This document shows, piece by piece, positions 26,969-35,817 of a stretch of DNA of 64,000 nt. The notes below the pieces were generated by a model. That model searched no databases. It saw nothing but the letters and a program-made list of their open reading frames with translations, and was not told where the DNA came from. The stretch is from Jeotgalibacillus proteolyticus (lineage in GTDB: Bacteria; Bacillota; Bacilli; Bacillales; Jeotgalibacillaceae): assembly GCF_002926065.1 (NCBI RefSeq), contig NZ_PREZ01000004.1, forward strand, positions 248,001-312,000. The letters run 5' to 3'. Every line of letters starts with the position of its first letter. Within the stretch, counting starts at the first letter, position 1. The translations under genes were made by a program, and so were the position numbers.

Positions 26969-27316
26969 TTAATTTCTTTTATCATAGAATGTTCCGTCAC
27001 GATCGACCTGGTCGTATGGGTTAATGTATCGTTTCATATTGGTTTTCTTGGAGCGTAAATGCCCCATTTCACTTTGTACCTCATTGCGATTTTTATGCAG
27101 CGCTTTTTCGATTTGTGTGTTTAACGTAATGATCTGCTTTCCCATTTCTTTTTCCTCGTCTGTGAAGGGCTCTTTAATGGCAGGCAGGATTGCTTCCCTG
27201 CGGTTAAAAAGCTCATTCATCTGAGCAACCCATTCGTCTCCTGGTTTTTCCGATCCATTTAAAATAACGGTATAGAGCGCTTTTGTCACGAGAAGGCATT
27301 CTTCTACCGCACTCAT
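26969..27316 (-). CDS. fliT: FliT-like flagellar chaperone
   Basis: A 115-residue helical protein whose ATG overlaps the fliS stop codon (ATGA). Position right after fliD-fliS and the small, charged, all-helical make-up fit Bacillus FliT, which holds FliD in the cytoplasm. Sequence similarity in this family is low, so the name rests mainly on context. Confidence 0.75.
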   Translation of the reverse strand: MSAVEECLLVTKALYTVILNGSEKPGDEWVAQMNELFNRREAILPAIKEPFTDEEKEMGKQIITLNTQIEKALHKNRNEVQSEMGHLRSKKTNMKRYINPYDQVDRDGTFYDKRN

Positions 27317-27714
27317 GCGTGATTTCCTGCTCCAAATTGCTTTTGTCTTTGGGTATGGATAACCGTTTTCCACGTATCGCGAAGCTCTGTCATCATCCCC
27401 TCAGCCTCATCTAAAATCACAGGGTCATTATTAATATTCGCTTCCATTAACCGGCGATTCACATAATCATAAATTGCAAGAAGGTTTTCAGATACAGCAA
27501 TATCCATATTTAAGGTGACCATAAATTCCTGGACGATTTTCTGTGCCTTTTGGATAGATTCATTTCTCTTCTCGATATTTTCATCCTCAATCGCAAGCTT
27601 TGCCTGATTGATAAATTTAATGCAGCCGTTGTACAGCATCAGGGTCAGCTCGCCTGGGCTTTTTGTTGTTACACTGTTTTGCTGGTATGCAGCATATGGG
27701 TTATTGACAGCCAT
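27313..27714 (-). CDS. fliS: Flagellin export chaperone FliS
   Basis: A 133-residue four-helix protein: NPYAAYQQNSV at the N-terminus and GELTLMLYNGCIKFI are FliS hallmarks. It binds the C-terminal end of flagellin and, in Bacillus, also links to FliW so that FliW is freed to bind flagellin/CsrA. It sits 24 bp after fliD and overlaps fliT. Confidence 0.93.
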   Translation of the reverse strand: MAVNNPYAAYQQNSVTTKSPGELTLMLYNGCIKFINQAKLAIEDENIEKRNESIQKAQKIVQEFMVTLNMDIAVSENLLAIYDYVNRRLMEANINNDPVILDEAEGMMTELRDTWKTVIHTQRQKQFGAGNHA

Positions 27715-27738
27715 GTTGACACTCCTTTTCTTGCCTCA

Positions 27739-29238
27739 TTACATTCCACTACTGAATGCATTCATTAAATAAGCAGACTGTGAATTAGCTTTTTGAATCG
27801 CTACTTCCATTGCCGTAAATTGCTTGTAGTAGCGGGATTCAAGTGTAGTTAATCTGTTTTCAAACCGTTTAATTTGATCGTTCATGTTTTCGAGGTTGCG
27901 GCCAAGTGTGTAGGAAGTTCCTGCACTCGTATCCCGACCCGCTCTTGTAATAATATCGTTTCGGGTCGAGGCGATCGTTTCTCTTAATCTTCTGCCAAGC
28001 CCCTGCTCGCTTTTATTTGTGCTGTCCTTCGCAAAAAGATCGTATACAGAGGTAGGATTTTCTGTAATCGCTGCTCTTAGCTTATCTTCATTAATGACCA
28101 GCTTACCGCCGTCCAGATAATTGTTCGAAGTGGTAATTCCGATCTGTGCTAATTGCGAAGCTCCGCCAAGTCCTGAAACCGTGCTATATAAATCCTGTCT
28201 CATTTTGGAAAGTGCACTGTTTAAAACAGGATCGCTTCTTAGTGTTCCGCTCTTTGCCTTTTCATCCCACATTTCCGCTTCTTTTTCTGTAAGTTCTGAG
28301 CGCTGAGCATCAGTGAGGGGAGGAAAATCTCTGTACTTTACTTCTTTCGTCATCTTTTGAATTTCTTCAATGAGTTTATTGTATTCATCCGTAAATTTAA
28401 CGATGGATTCCAGGATTTTTTCCGTATTTGGCGAGGAACTGAATTGGACATCCTTATTTGTCGCCTCTGAAAGTGTAAATTCAAACCCGTTAAGCTGAAA
28501 CTTATTTGTCAGCCGCTCGGTTTCAAGCCCATTGTAAGTGAATTTTGCATTTTGTCCGGCTAGTCCCCGTCCTTCTTCTTCAGCCGTCCGATTATCCTCA
28601 TCAAGCATTAAGGTATTTGTAAAAAAGTCACCTGTCAGCTTAATTTCAACATCACCGGATGCTCTGCCGCTTTGCTTGGAGGACAGAGAAACTGCTTTTG
28701 TAAACGAATCATAAAACATATTTACATTTGAGTTTTTATTGATTTTATCAATGACTGAATTCAGTGATTCCTTGGAAGGGTCAAAGGTTAAGGTATAGCC
28801 TTCAGGATCCAAGACCCCATCCGCATTTATCGTCTGGATGGTGATCGTCTGCTCTCCGGTTACCTTTGAATCAAGCTTCGCAGCAGGGTCGATCTTGAGA
28901 TCTTCAGCACTTTTCATATTCGCTGCTCTCGAAAGCTGACTGACACGTATCGTTCCACTCATGTCACCAGTTGCAGTGAGACTTCTTATTGAGACATCAC
29001 TTGAAGTAGTCGTAACCGTTTTTTGAGCAAAGGTCGCGGGACGCAGGACTGTATCAAAAACGAGATTGCTGAAATCGTTTAACTTCCGATTCAAATCTCT
29101 GTAATTATCCCGCTGCCATTCCATATACTGTTTTTGCTGATTAAGCTTATCAAGCGGTATGCGGCTTGCATTCATCATTTGCTTAACAATTGAGTCAACA
29201 TCCATTCCGCTTGCTAATCCGTGTACTCTCATACCCAT
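27739..29238 (-). CDS. fliD: Flagellar filament cap protein FliD
   Basis: A 499-residue HAP2 cap protein: N-terminal GLASGMDVDSIVKQMM, central variable domains, C-terminal coiled coil with ENMNDQIKRFENRLTT. It is secreted and caps the growing filament to guide flagellin assembly. It lies in the operon flaG-fliD-fliS-fliT. AAGGATG precedes the start. Confidence 0.95.
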   Translation of the reverse strand: MGMRVHGLASGMDVDSIVKQMMNASRIPLDKLNQQKQYMEWQRDNYRDLNRKLNDFSNLVFDTVLRPATFAQKTVTTTSSDVSIRSLTATGDMSGTIRVSQLSRAANMKSAEDLKIDPAAKLDSKVTGEQTITIQTINADGVLDPEGYTLTFDPSKESLNSVIDKINKNSNVNMFYDSFTKAVSLSSKQSGRASGDVEIKLTGDFFTNTLMLDEDNRTAEEEGRGLAGQNAKFTYNGLETERLTNKFQLNGFEFTLSEATNKDVQFSSSPNTEKILESIVKFTDEYNKLIEEIQKMTKEVKYRDFPPLTDAQRSELTEKEAEMWDEKAKSGTLRSDPVLNSALSKMRQDLYSTVSGLGGASQLAQIGITTSNNYLDGGKLVINEDKLRAAITENPTSVYDLFAKDSTNKSEQGLGRRLRETIASTRNDIITRAGRDTSAGTSYTLGRNLENMNDQIKRFENRLTTLESRYYKQFTAMEVAIQKANSQSAYLMNAFSSGM

Positions 29239-29254
29239 ACTCTTTCACATCCTT

Positions 29255-29632
29255 TTAGCTCTTCTTATCTACGATAATGCCTAGTAGTTCTTTCATAGAG
29301 GCGTTCAAATCCAGCATGCGTTTCGTCGGAATTTCCCGCACGATCTCACGTGTCCGCTCGTCGACGACGGTCACATAGTATTCATTTAATTTCTCATGGT
29401 ATTCAAATTTAATATGCGTTGGTGATGGAGATGCTGAAAGAACTTCATTCATACTTTTAACAATTTTATCTGCCTTATCTTTATCGATCCGTGATGAAGA
29501 GGCAGCGCCATGATAAAGCTCCACTTCCTCATTTACTGTTCGGGTCTGTTTAGCAGCAGGGGCAGTATTCTGTGGTGATAGACGCGAAGAAAGATCAATC
29601 GGGTGTAGGGAAGGAATACCCTTTTCCATCAT
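29255..29632 (-). CDS. flaG: FlaG family protein (YvyC)
   Basis: A 125-residue protein of the FlaG family: disordered N-terminal half and a C-terminal domain with HIKFEYHEKLNEYYVTVVD and REIPTKRMLDL. In other bacteria FlaG affects filament length. It is the first gene of the flaG-fliD-fliS-fliT operon and is preceded by a SigD-type promoter. Confidence 0.88.
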   Translation of the reverse strand: MMEKGIPSLHPIDLSSRLSPQNTAPAAKQTRTVNEEVELYHGAASSSRIDKDKADKIVKSMNEVLSASPSPTHIKFEYHEKLNEYYVTVVDERTREIVREIPTKRMLDLNASMKELLGIIVDKKS

Positions 29633-29659
29633 GACACCAGCCCTCTTCTCTTTTCTTTT

Positions 29660-29686
29660 ATATCGGCATTATGCGTGGGATGTTGA
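29660..29686 (-). promoter_or_regulatory. SigD-type promoter of the flaG-fliD-fliS-fliT operon
   Basis: On the minus strand a perfect GCCGATAT (29667-29660) is preceded at 15 bases by TCAA, close to the flagellar sigma consensus TAAA-N15-GCCGATAT. It lies about 30 bp before the flaG start. Confidence 0.8.
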
Positions 29687-29760
29687 ATAGTTAGTAGGGT
29701 TTATAAGAGGTTTATTACTATTATTTATAGATGAAAAATTTGCCTAAGTCTATTAGACCC

Positions 29761-29882
29761 GGTTCACTGCGTTTCAGGTGGACGCTTTCCACGGGGCGGG
29801 GCTTGAGCTAACTTGCTTCGCAAGTGGATCTCAAGCTCCCGCTTCCTCCCCCTGGAGTCGCCACCTTCCACTTCGTTCACCT
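29761..29882 (+). repeat. Intergenic palindromic repeat, copy R6 (GGTTCAC-ended type)
   Basis: A 122-bp copy with arms AGGTGG/CCACCT, GCTTGAG/CTCAAGC and apical ACTTGC/GCAAGT. It is in the flaG-hag spacer (29633-30015), which also holds the flaG promoter and hag terminator. Confidence 0.85.
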
Positions 29883-29977
29883 AAATTTGTTATATATACC
29901 TATTTTTAATTAAATTGATTTTTGGATAATCAAGAACATCTTACTAGGTTAAGAACATTAATAGTTATTTCATGGCA

Positions 29978-30010
29978 TAAAAAAAGGAGGGCCGAGGGCC
30001 GCTCCTTTAA
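29978..30010 (-). terminator. Terminator of hag
   Basis: On the minus strand the stem AAAGGAG-GGCC / GGCC-CTCCTTT ends in a seven-base T tract, eight bases after the flagellin stop. Confidence 0.88.
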
Positions 30011-30015
30011 AAAGA

Positions 30016-31032
30016 TTAACGTAGTAATTGAAGAACACCTTGTGGCTGCTGGTTTGCTTGTGCAAGCATAGCCTGTGCAGCTTGAGCAAGAATTGAATTC
30101 TTCGCTTGGTTCATCATTTCTTTCGCCATGTCAACGTCACGAATACGAGATTCAGCCGCTGTCAGGTTTTCAGAAGATGTATTCAGGTTGTTGATTGTGT
30201 GCTCAAGACGGTTTTGGTTAGCACCAAGTTTTGAGCGTTCAGCGGATACTGTTTCGATAGCTGAGTTGATTGTAGTGATTGCTGAGTTAGCAGCTTCTTG
30301 GGAAGAAATGTTAATTCCAGTAAACCCTTCTGCATCTTCCACTAATTTATCTGAAGAAGCTAAAATCAACTCGTTGGAAGTGCTATAATAACCAGCTACT
30401 GAAGCTTCTGTTGCAGTAGTTCCATCCACATCATCTCCAACCGCGATAGCATCTTGCCACGTAGCTACCTCATTATCAGCTCCATATGTGATAGTATCTC
30501 CATCGGTACCTACAGTGTAAGATACACCTACCTCAAGTGATTGAGAGTCCATACCACTAATGCTTAATGAAATGTTCTGGTCAGCATTAGCTCCGATATG
30601 AAATTTCCCTTCAAAATTACCATCCAGCAATTTCCGAGTATTAAACTCAGTATCATTAGCAATACGTGTAATTTCTTTTGCCAGTTCATTTACTTCTTTT
30701 TGAAGCTCCCCACGGTCAATATCCGTGTTCGTATCATTTGAAGATTGAACTGCTAGTTCACGCATACGCTGTAGAATGTCATGAGTTTCGTTCAAAGCAC
30801 CCTCAGCAGTCTGGATCATAGAGATTCCGTCCTGAGCGTTTTTAGAAGCCATGTCCAAACCGCGTACCTGAGCGCGCATTTTTTCAGAAATTGCAAGACC
30901 AGCAGCGTCGTCGCCTGCTTTGTTGATGCGGATTCCTGAACCTAATTTCTCCATTGAACCAGCTTGAGCAGTATTAGCATTTGCTAACTGACGGTGAGTG
31001 TTTAAAGCAGCAATATTGTGATTGATAATCAT
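30016..31032 (-). CDS. hag: Major flagellin Hag
   Basis: A 338-residue flagellin: N-terminal D0/D1 from MIINHNIAALNTHRQL, a short acidic Thr/Gly-rich variable centre (about residues 165-230), and C-terminal D1/D0 ending ANQQPQGVLQLLR. The start is the ATG at 31032 with AGGGAGGAA upstream; the longer frame to 31098 runs through the regulated leader. Its leader has a SigD promoter and a CsrA hairpin. FliW, CsrA and FliS genes lie nearby and should form the known homeostasis loop. Confidence 0.96.
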   Translation of the reverse strand: MIINHNIAALNTHRQLANANTAQAGSMEKLGSGIRINKAGDDAAGLAISEKMRAQVRGLDMASKNAQDGISMIQTAEGALNETHDILQRMRELAVQSSNDTNTDIDRGELQKEVNELAKEITRIANDTEFNTRKLLDGNFEGKFHIGANADQNISLSISGMDSQSLEVGVSYTVGTDGDTITYGADNEVATWQDAIAVGDDVDGTTATEASVAGYYSTSNELILASSDKLVEDAEGFTGINISSQEAANSAITTINSAIETVSAERSKLGANQNRLEHTINNLNTSSENLTAAESRIRDVDMAKEMMNQAKNSILAQAAQAMLAQANQQPQGVLQLLR

Positions 31033-31040
31033 GAGTATTT

Positions 31041-31077
31041 TCCTCCCTGAATTTGTCGCAAACATCCTTGTTTGCGA
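31041..31077 (-). promoter_or_regulatory. hag: CsrA-binding leader of hag
   Basis: The leader RNA forms a 9-bp hairpin (TCGCAAACA / TGTTTGCGA, 31056-31077) whose 4-nt loop is AGGA, giving ACAAGGATGT, the core of the CsrA consensus. A second GGA is in the Shine-Dalgarno AGGGAGGA (31041-31050). Two-site binding would block ribosomes, as in B. subtilis. Confidence 0.85.
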
Positions 31078-31135
31078 TAAGTATAGTTTTTTGAGCAAGT
31101 GAGAAGCGGCCGCTTTCCTTTTGCTTACACTTCTA

Positions 31136-31162
31136 ATATCGGAGAGGTTTGAAAGAAGTTAA
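31136..31162 (-). promoter_or_regulatory. hag: SigD-type promoter of hag
   Basis: On the minus strand TTAA and TCCGATAT are 15 bases apart, close to TAAA-N15-GCCGATAT. It predicts a leader of nearly 100 nt, which contains the CsrA hairpin. Confidence 0.8.
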
Positions 31163-31254
31163 TAGGTTCAGAGAAAAAATTATTTAAATTACCGGGACTT
31201 TTATCATAAAAGTCCTGTGACATAAATGTGAAAGGGATTTATATAGATATTACG

Positions 31255-31376
31255 AGGTGAACGTAGCGGAAGAGGGCGACTCCAGCGGGATAGAGCGGGA
31301 GCTTGAGATCCACTTGCGCTAGCAAGTTAGCTCAAGCCCCGCCCCGCGGAAAGCGCCCTCTGAAGCGCAGTGAACC
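31255..31376 (-). repeat. Intergenic palindromic repeat, copy R7 (inverted orientation)
   Basis: The only copy on the opposite strand. Read on the minus strand its arms are AGAGGGCG/CGCCCTCT, GCTTGAG/CTCAAGC and apical ACTTGC/GCAAGT. It lies between csrA and the hag promoter. Confidence 0.85.
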
Positions 31377-31396
31377 GGCTTTACCCTTCGAATAAA

Positions 31397-31424
31397 AAAA
31401 GCGCGCCTCATCCTCAAGGCACAC
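31397..31424 (-). terminator. Terminator of csrA
   Basis: On the minus strand GTGTGCCT / AGGCGCGC (with G-U pairs) is followed by seven T residues, right at the csrA stop. Confidence 0.7.
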
Positions 31425-31643
31425 TCACTTCTTACCCAATAAATTAAACACATCCGCAACCCCAACTGAAGCCGACTCGTTTTCCTCCTGAATGCTCAGG
31501 TAGATTTCCTTGCGGTGAATATCCACATGCTTCGGAGCGTCGATGCCAAGCTTCACCTGGTCGCCGTTTGTGCTGACGATCGTGATTTCGATGTCATCGC
31601 CGATTTTTATTGCTTCACCTGTTTTACGTGTCAATACTAACAT
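31425..31643 (-). CDS. csrA: Carbon storage regulator CsrA, flagellin translation repressor
   Basis: A 72-residue Csr[21 protein letters not shown] with the RNA-contact residues of strand 1, and the [16 protein letters not shown] core. As a dimer it binds GGA motifs in hairpin loops. In Bacilli its main target is the hag leader, and FliW removes it. The gene overlaps nothing but is only 3 bp after fliW, a fused regulatory pair. Confidence 0.96.
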   Translation of the reverse strand: MLVLTRKTGEAIKIGDDIEITIVSTNGDQVKLGIDAPKHVDIHRKEIYLSIQEENESASVGVADVFNLLGKK

Positions 31644-31646
31644 GCT

Positions 31647-32093
31647 TCACTCACTTCCTTTCAGCGATTGATGCATGATGGGTTCACGTGTTGAGTACTC
31701 ACTGCTTGTTAAGATTACTTGTTTTGCTTTTTGGTTTGCGGTGTTAAACACAACCGGCGCCTGCAGATTGGCTGTTGTTTTTTCAAAAGGCTCCTGAACA
31801 TTTAAAATGACGAGAATCATTGCGTCCTCTGGCTTTTCAAGCTGGAGTGCTGTAACGGTGGCATCCTCAAGCTTAAATTGATAATCGCCGACGAAGGTAA
31901 ACGGATTTGTTACGACAAAGCCGAGTCCTGGAGTAGTAGTGGATTGAAGCACATGAAATAATTCGTTTTCAGGGAAAGCAAGTAAGATAAATTCCTTTTC
32001 GTCCAGAAAGCCCGGTATCCCTGCTTCAAAGCGCCATACATCTTCTATTGCAGCTTCCACAGGACCGTGGTATTTTGTTTGCAGCGTTCTCAT
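31647..32093 (-). CDS. fliW: Flagellar assembly factor FliW
   Basis: A 148-residue FliW beta-barrel: TKYHGPVE, FEAGIPGFLDEKEFILL and VILNVQEPFEKTTANLQAPVV are typical. It binds either flagellin or CsrA; when flagellin is exported FliW frees itself and inhibits CsrA, so hag is translated. The ATG at 32093 has AAAGGAA eight bases upstream and does not overlap yviE; upstream in-frame starts do overlap it and are less likely. Confidence 0.93.
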   Translation of the reverse strand: MRTLQTKYHGPVEAAIEDVWRFEAGIPGFLDEKEFILLAFPENELFHVLQSTTTPGLGFVVTNPFTFVGDYQFKLEDATVTALQLEKPEDAMILVILNVQEPFEKTTANLQAPVVFNTANQKAKQVILTSSEYSTREPIMHQSLKGSE

Positions 32094-32112
32094 AGCTTCC
32101 ATTCCTTTTTTG

Positions 32113-32676
32113 TTAGATTTCCAGATTAATCGCATGGATCTCAAGTGATTCCTTTTGTTTCATATGAAATGAAACCGTACCTGGCTGATACTGAATAAGA
32201 GGCTTTTGCACGCGGGCATCCATTTGGACCTTTTGCGGGGTTACTTGAATATCAGGTTTTATTGGCTGATACTTCAATTTAACACTAACCGGAGGCGGAA
32301 TGAACCCTATATTGGAGAATTTCATGGGTAGGTCGCTTCTCTGCCTGGCAATTCGGCTGACTGCGTTTCCTCCATTTTCAATCTCCATTAACTGCGTTCC
32401 TTCTCTTGTTCTCCTGCTCGTCCCGGCATAGGCCTCCTGGATTCCTTTTCTTGCCTCGTCAGCAATCTGCTGTGACGTTGGCTTTAGCCCTGTTGCAGCC
32501 CAGGCCTGTGACTGGTCGATCGTCAGAATGCCTTTCGGAGAACGGATACTCATTTCTGCTTTAGGCGACTGAAGATTCAGCTCTGCTTTTGGCTGACGGA
32601 TTGATTGCGAAGACTCTGTATGATTAATGCCAAGAATTGCAGGACTCGATTGCATGCGCAGCTGTGTGATTTGCAT
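32113..32676 (-). CDS. yviE: YviE-like (DUF6470) protein
   Basis: A 187-residue protein with repeated short motifs around Ser-Pro-Lys (LQSPKAEMSIRSPKG), as in the Bacillus YviE family found between flgL and fliW. No enzyme motif or signal peptide. Its role is unknown, and motility association comes from gene order. AGAGGTGA precedes the ATG at 32676. Confidence 0.82.
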   Translation of the reverse strand: MQITQLRMQSSPAILGINHTESSQSIRQPKAELNLQSPKAEMSIRSPKGILTIDQSQAWAATGLKPTSQQIADEARKGIQEAYAGTSRRTREGTQLMEIENGGNAVSRIARQRSDLPMKFSNIGFIPPPVSVKLKYQPIKPDIQVTPQKVQMDARVQKPLIQYQPGTVSFHMKQKESLEIHAINLEI

Positions 32677-32697
32677 GTGAATCACCTCTGATCATTT

Positions 32698-33582
32698 TTA
32701 ACGTAGAAAATCGATTAAAGAGGGCTGTATGATTCGTGAGCCTATGGAAAGAGCAGCACGGTGAATGCTTTCCTGAACGGTTAAATCTGTTACAGTCCGC
32801 TCAAAATCAATGTCTTCATTTTGGGACATGATTTTCGTTGAGATTACTTCCATCTCACCTGTACGAACCTCCATCAATTCGATCCGGTTATGTCTTGCAC
32901 CAAGATTTGCCCGGGTGTTTGTGATGTTGTTCATATGACCGTCCAATTGATTTAAATAGCCGCCAATGTCTTCGCCGGTCGATTCAGGATCTTCTAATGC
33001 TCCAATCAGCGCATCAAGATCCTCGAACAGTTCAGGGGAAAAGATCTGCCCCCCATTTACATTTACCGAAACAAAAATCCCTTTAGACAGTTCTATTTGA
33101 ACCGGTTCAGCATTTGTTGAGGTTTTAGCCGGCTCATGAGAGAGATTGATAGGCTTCTCAAGCGTATTCGTTCCATTAAACAAATACTTATCACCGAATT
33201 TTGTATTGCCAAGCTCGGCAATATGCTCCTTCAGCTGGCGGATTTCCTCGCTGATGGATTTTCGTTGTTCAGCGTCGTATGTATCATTTCCCGCCTGTAC
33301 GGTTAATTCGCGGATCCGCTGCATAGCGCCGCCGGTTTTATCCAGTGCAGCATCAGAGTTTTCCGTCCAGTTATACGCCTCGCCGTAATTCCGTTTAAAC
33401 TGCTCGATCTCAAGAAGATTGCGTCTGTAGGTAACACCCTTCATGGCAATAACCGGATCATCGGATGGACGGTTGATCTTTTTCTGACTGGCAACCTGCT
33501 CCTGCAATGTCCCCATCCGATCAAAGCTTTGAGATAAATTACGCAGCATACTGCTTGCGATCATCGATTGCGTTACGCGCAT
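32698..33582 (-). CDS. flgL: Hook-filament junction protein FlgL
   Basis: A 294-residue HAP3 protein: MRVTQSMIASSMLRNL at the N-terminus with the flagellin-like D0/D1 domains and a C-terminal helix ending RIIQPSLIDFLR. It joins the hook (via FlgK) to the flagellin filament. It is 15 bp downstream of flgK. Confidence 0.94.
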   Translation of the reverse strand: MRVTQSMIASSMLRNLSQSFDRMGTLQEQVASQKKINRPSDDPVIAMKGVTYRRNLLEIEQFKRNYGEAYNWTENSDAALDKTGGAMQRIRELTVQAGNDTYDAEQRKSISEEIRQLKEHIAELGNTKFGDKYLFNGTNTLEKPINLSHEPAKTSTNAEPVQIELSKGIFVSVNVNGGQIFSPELFEDLDALIGALEDPESTGEDIGGYLNQLDGHMNNITNTRANLGARHNRIELMEVRTGEMEVISTKIMSQNEDIDFERTVTDLTVQESIHRAALSIGSRIIQPSLIDFLR

Positions 33583-33597
33583 CTTTTTTCACTCTCC

Positions 33598-35229
33598 TTA
33601 TCTTCCGACTAAGCCCATTCCGTTTATAATCCGGTCAAGCATTTCATCGACCATTGTAATATTTCGTGCTGCCGCATTGTAGGCATGCTGGAATTGCATC
33701 ATATTGGTCATTTCTTCATCCAAAGAAACGGCGCTAACCGACATGCGTTTTTCGTCCACAGACTGGCTTAACAGCAAACTGTTTTGTGTCATCCGGTTTG
33801 CCTGCATTGCATTTACGCCAAGCCGTCCGATCATTCCCTCATAAAAAGAGTTCAGAGATCCATTTTGACCGAGTCCATAGCTACTTAAATCAATGGTGTC
33901 GGCTGTTCCCTGGAGAGAAATCACGCCATTTGATAGAAGCATGCTCGGAATATTCGCCAGATTCAATGCATTTTGACCGTTCCCTGCATGAACGGTACCA
34001 TTTTGCGTTACGGTCATGGATACAGCAATGTCCTGGGTGTCAAGATCAGCAAGACGAATCGCTTTTGCTGCTCCCTGTGACGTGCTGCCATTAAGGATAA
34101 ATACAGGCTTTCCGCTTTCTCCATTAAGATCATAGCCTTTTTCATGCACCTCATTAAACACACTCGCAAACGTAAAGGCCAGCTTATCTAAATCATTCAG
34201 CATGTCCGGATACATTCCCTTGTTTACCTCATTACCGCCTGAATTCGTATAGCTGTAGCCATAGGATTCAATCATTCCTAACAGCTTTCCTTGTGAAAAG
34301 GTTACTTTACCTGATTCATTTGCAATCGGTACAGATGTCGTAAGTGGACTGCCGCTGCTGTTGAAAAATTGGATGGAGGTGATAGGCGTTGGCGTATTAA
34401 CAGAAAGCTTCTCGTCAGGGCCTGCAAATCCGAGTTTGTTGAAGCGGTCCCCGTTGACTAACGCGTATTCCTTGCCATCCCCTCCAAGCATTGAAATCGT
34501 ATAAATTCCTTCTGCCTGAGAGGAGCTGTTGCCGCCAGCCGGTGTTTTCGTAACCTTTACATCCATCATGAGAGAAAGCTCGTCCACTAACGCATCCCGT
34601 TTATCATAAAGGTCATTCGGCAGATAGCCGCGTGGCTCAACGCTTTTAATCTGACTATTTAACTGACTGATTTGTTCAAGCAGAGAGTTTACGCCCTGAA
34701 CGCCAAGACTGATTTCTTTGCCGATGTCCTGCTGGATTTTAGTCAATGAATCACTAAGATAATGAAAGGTATCCGCCACAGACTGTCCTCTTTCAAGAAC
34801 TACTCCTCTGGCTCCTGTATTCTCAGGATTTGCCGAAAGATCTTGAAGAGACTGCCAAAACTCGCCCATCACAGCTGAAAGGCCATTGGATGAAGGCTCA
34901 TTCAAAACATCCTCCATTTGGCTAAGCGATGTTCTTTTTGCATCCCAGTATCCAAGCTTTGTGGTTTCATTTCGGAACTGATCATCAAGAAAGCTTTCCC
35001 GTATCCGCTGGATGGACCCTGCCTGAACACCGGTTCCGATCTGTCCGGCAGTGATTGACTGGTTCATTCCGCCGATCGATAAAGCTGATGTCTGAGTCAT
35101 ATTTACCCGCTGGCGTGAATAGCCCGGCGTGCTGGCGTTTGCGATATTGTTACCTGTCGTGTGCAGGGCGCTTTGCTGCGTGTTTAGCGCACGTCTGGCG
35201 ACCTCCAGTCCGTGAAAAGTTGAGCTCAT
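33598..35229 (-). CDS. flgK: Hook-filament junction protein FlgK
   Basis: A 543-residue HAP1 protein: N-terminal STFHGLEVARRALNTQQSAL and NIANASTPGYSRQ, and the C-terminal motif VSLDEEMTNMMQFQHAYNAAAR shared by axial proteins. It is the first hook-filament junction ring. GGAGGG precedes the ATG. Confidence 0.95.
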   Translation of the reverse strand: MSSTFHGLEVARRALNTQQSALHTTGNNIANASTPGYSRQRVNMTQTSALSIGGMNQSITAGQIGTGVQAGSIQRIRESFLDDQFRNETTKLGYWDAKRTSLSQMEDVLNEPSSNGLSAVMGEFWQSLQDLSANPENTGARGVVLERGQSVADTFHYLSDSLTKIQQDIGKEISLGVQGVNSLLEQISQLNSQIKSVEPRGYLPNDLYDKRDALVDELSLMMDVKVTKTPAGGNSSSQAEGIYTISMLGGDGKEYALVNGDRFNKLGFAGPDEKLSVNTPTPITSIQFFNSSGSPLTTSVPIANESGKVTFSQGKLLGMIESYGYSYTNSGGNEVNKGMYPDMLNDLDKLAFTFASVFNEVHEKGYDLNGESGKPVFILNGSTSQGAAKAIRLADLDTQDIAVSMTVTQNGTVHAGNGQNALNLANIPSMLLSNGVISLQGTADTIDLSSYGLGQNGSLNSFYEGMIGRLGVNAMQANRMTQNSLLLSQSVDEKRMSVSAVSLDEEMTNMMQFQHAYNAAARNITMVDEMLDRIINGMGLVGR

Positions 35230-35254
35230 GGTTTACCCTCCTTTTATCGTTCAT

Positions 35255-35731
35255 TTACGCTTTTGAATTAAAAATAGGTTTTATATGATCCGCTGACTGC
35301 TCCTGTCCCTGGCTGCTGTAGCTCTGGGATTCTGCCTGTGGCATAAGGAGATGGAGGTTCATCGACACATACTGCATCGACTGCTCAATCAGCTGCTGGT
35401 TTAATTGATTCTGTTCTTTTAGTCCGGAAAGGACCTCTTCCATTTTACCCTGCAAAAGCTTTAGCTCCTTTTGCTCCCCTTGAGGTAAAAACGGCAGGCA
35501 CTCCGTTAAGGTGCTCTCCTTTTTTCCGGTTATCGTACATGCAAGCCCGCTTCGTTTGCCTTCAAGCATCTGAATCGCGCTGACATGCTTCAGTTCTTCT
35601 TTCATTAACTCATTTAATCGGGAAATATCTCCCTCTTTAATAATAGTAGTTTTTTTAAGTGCCAGCTGATGCAGGCTTTTATGCAGCTTCAGCGTTTTAT
35701 CAAGCACCTGAATGAGCGGTTGTCCTGTCAT
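35255..35731 (-). CDS. flgN: FlgN-like export chaperone (YvyG)
   Basis: A 158-residue all-helical protein located directly before flgK, as in B. subtilis flgM-flgN-flgK-flgL. FlgN delivers FlgK and FlgL to the export gate. The heptad-like Leu pattern and lack of other motifs agree. Here flgN is separated from flgM by about 4.4 kb of inserted flagellar-type genes. Confidence 0.85.
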   Translation of the reverse strand: MTGQPLIQVLDKTLKLHKSLHQLALKKTTIIKEGDISRLNELMKEELKHVSAIQMLEGKRSGLACTITGKKESTLTECLPFLPQGEQKELKLLQGKMEEVLSGLKEQNQLNQQLIEQSMQYVSMNLHLLMPQAESQSYSSQGQEQSADHIKPIFNSKA

Positions 35732-35771
35732 CTGCCATCCCTCTTTTATTCGTAATAAAGTCTCTCTTTCT

Positions 35772-35798
35772 TTATCGGCAATAAATCTCCGTTTTCAA
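35772..35798 (-). promoter_or_regulatory. Possible SigD-type promoter before flgN
   Basis: On the minus strand GCCGATAA (7 of 8 bases of the -10 consensus) has TTGA about 15 bases upstream. It would serve flgN-flgK-flgL, replacing the flgM-linked promoter lost by the insertion. Confidence 0.5.
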
Positions 35799-35817
35799 GT
35801 TAATCATGCAGGATTAA

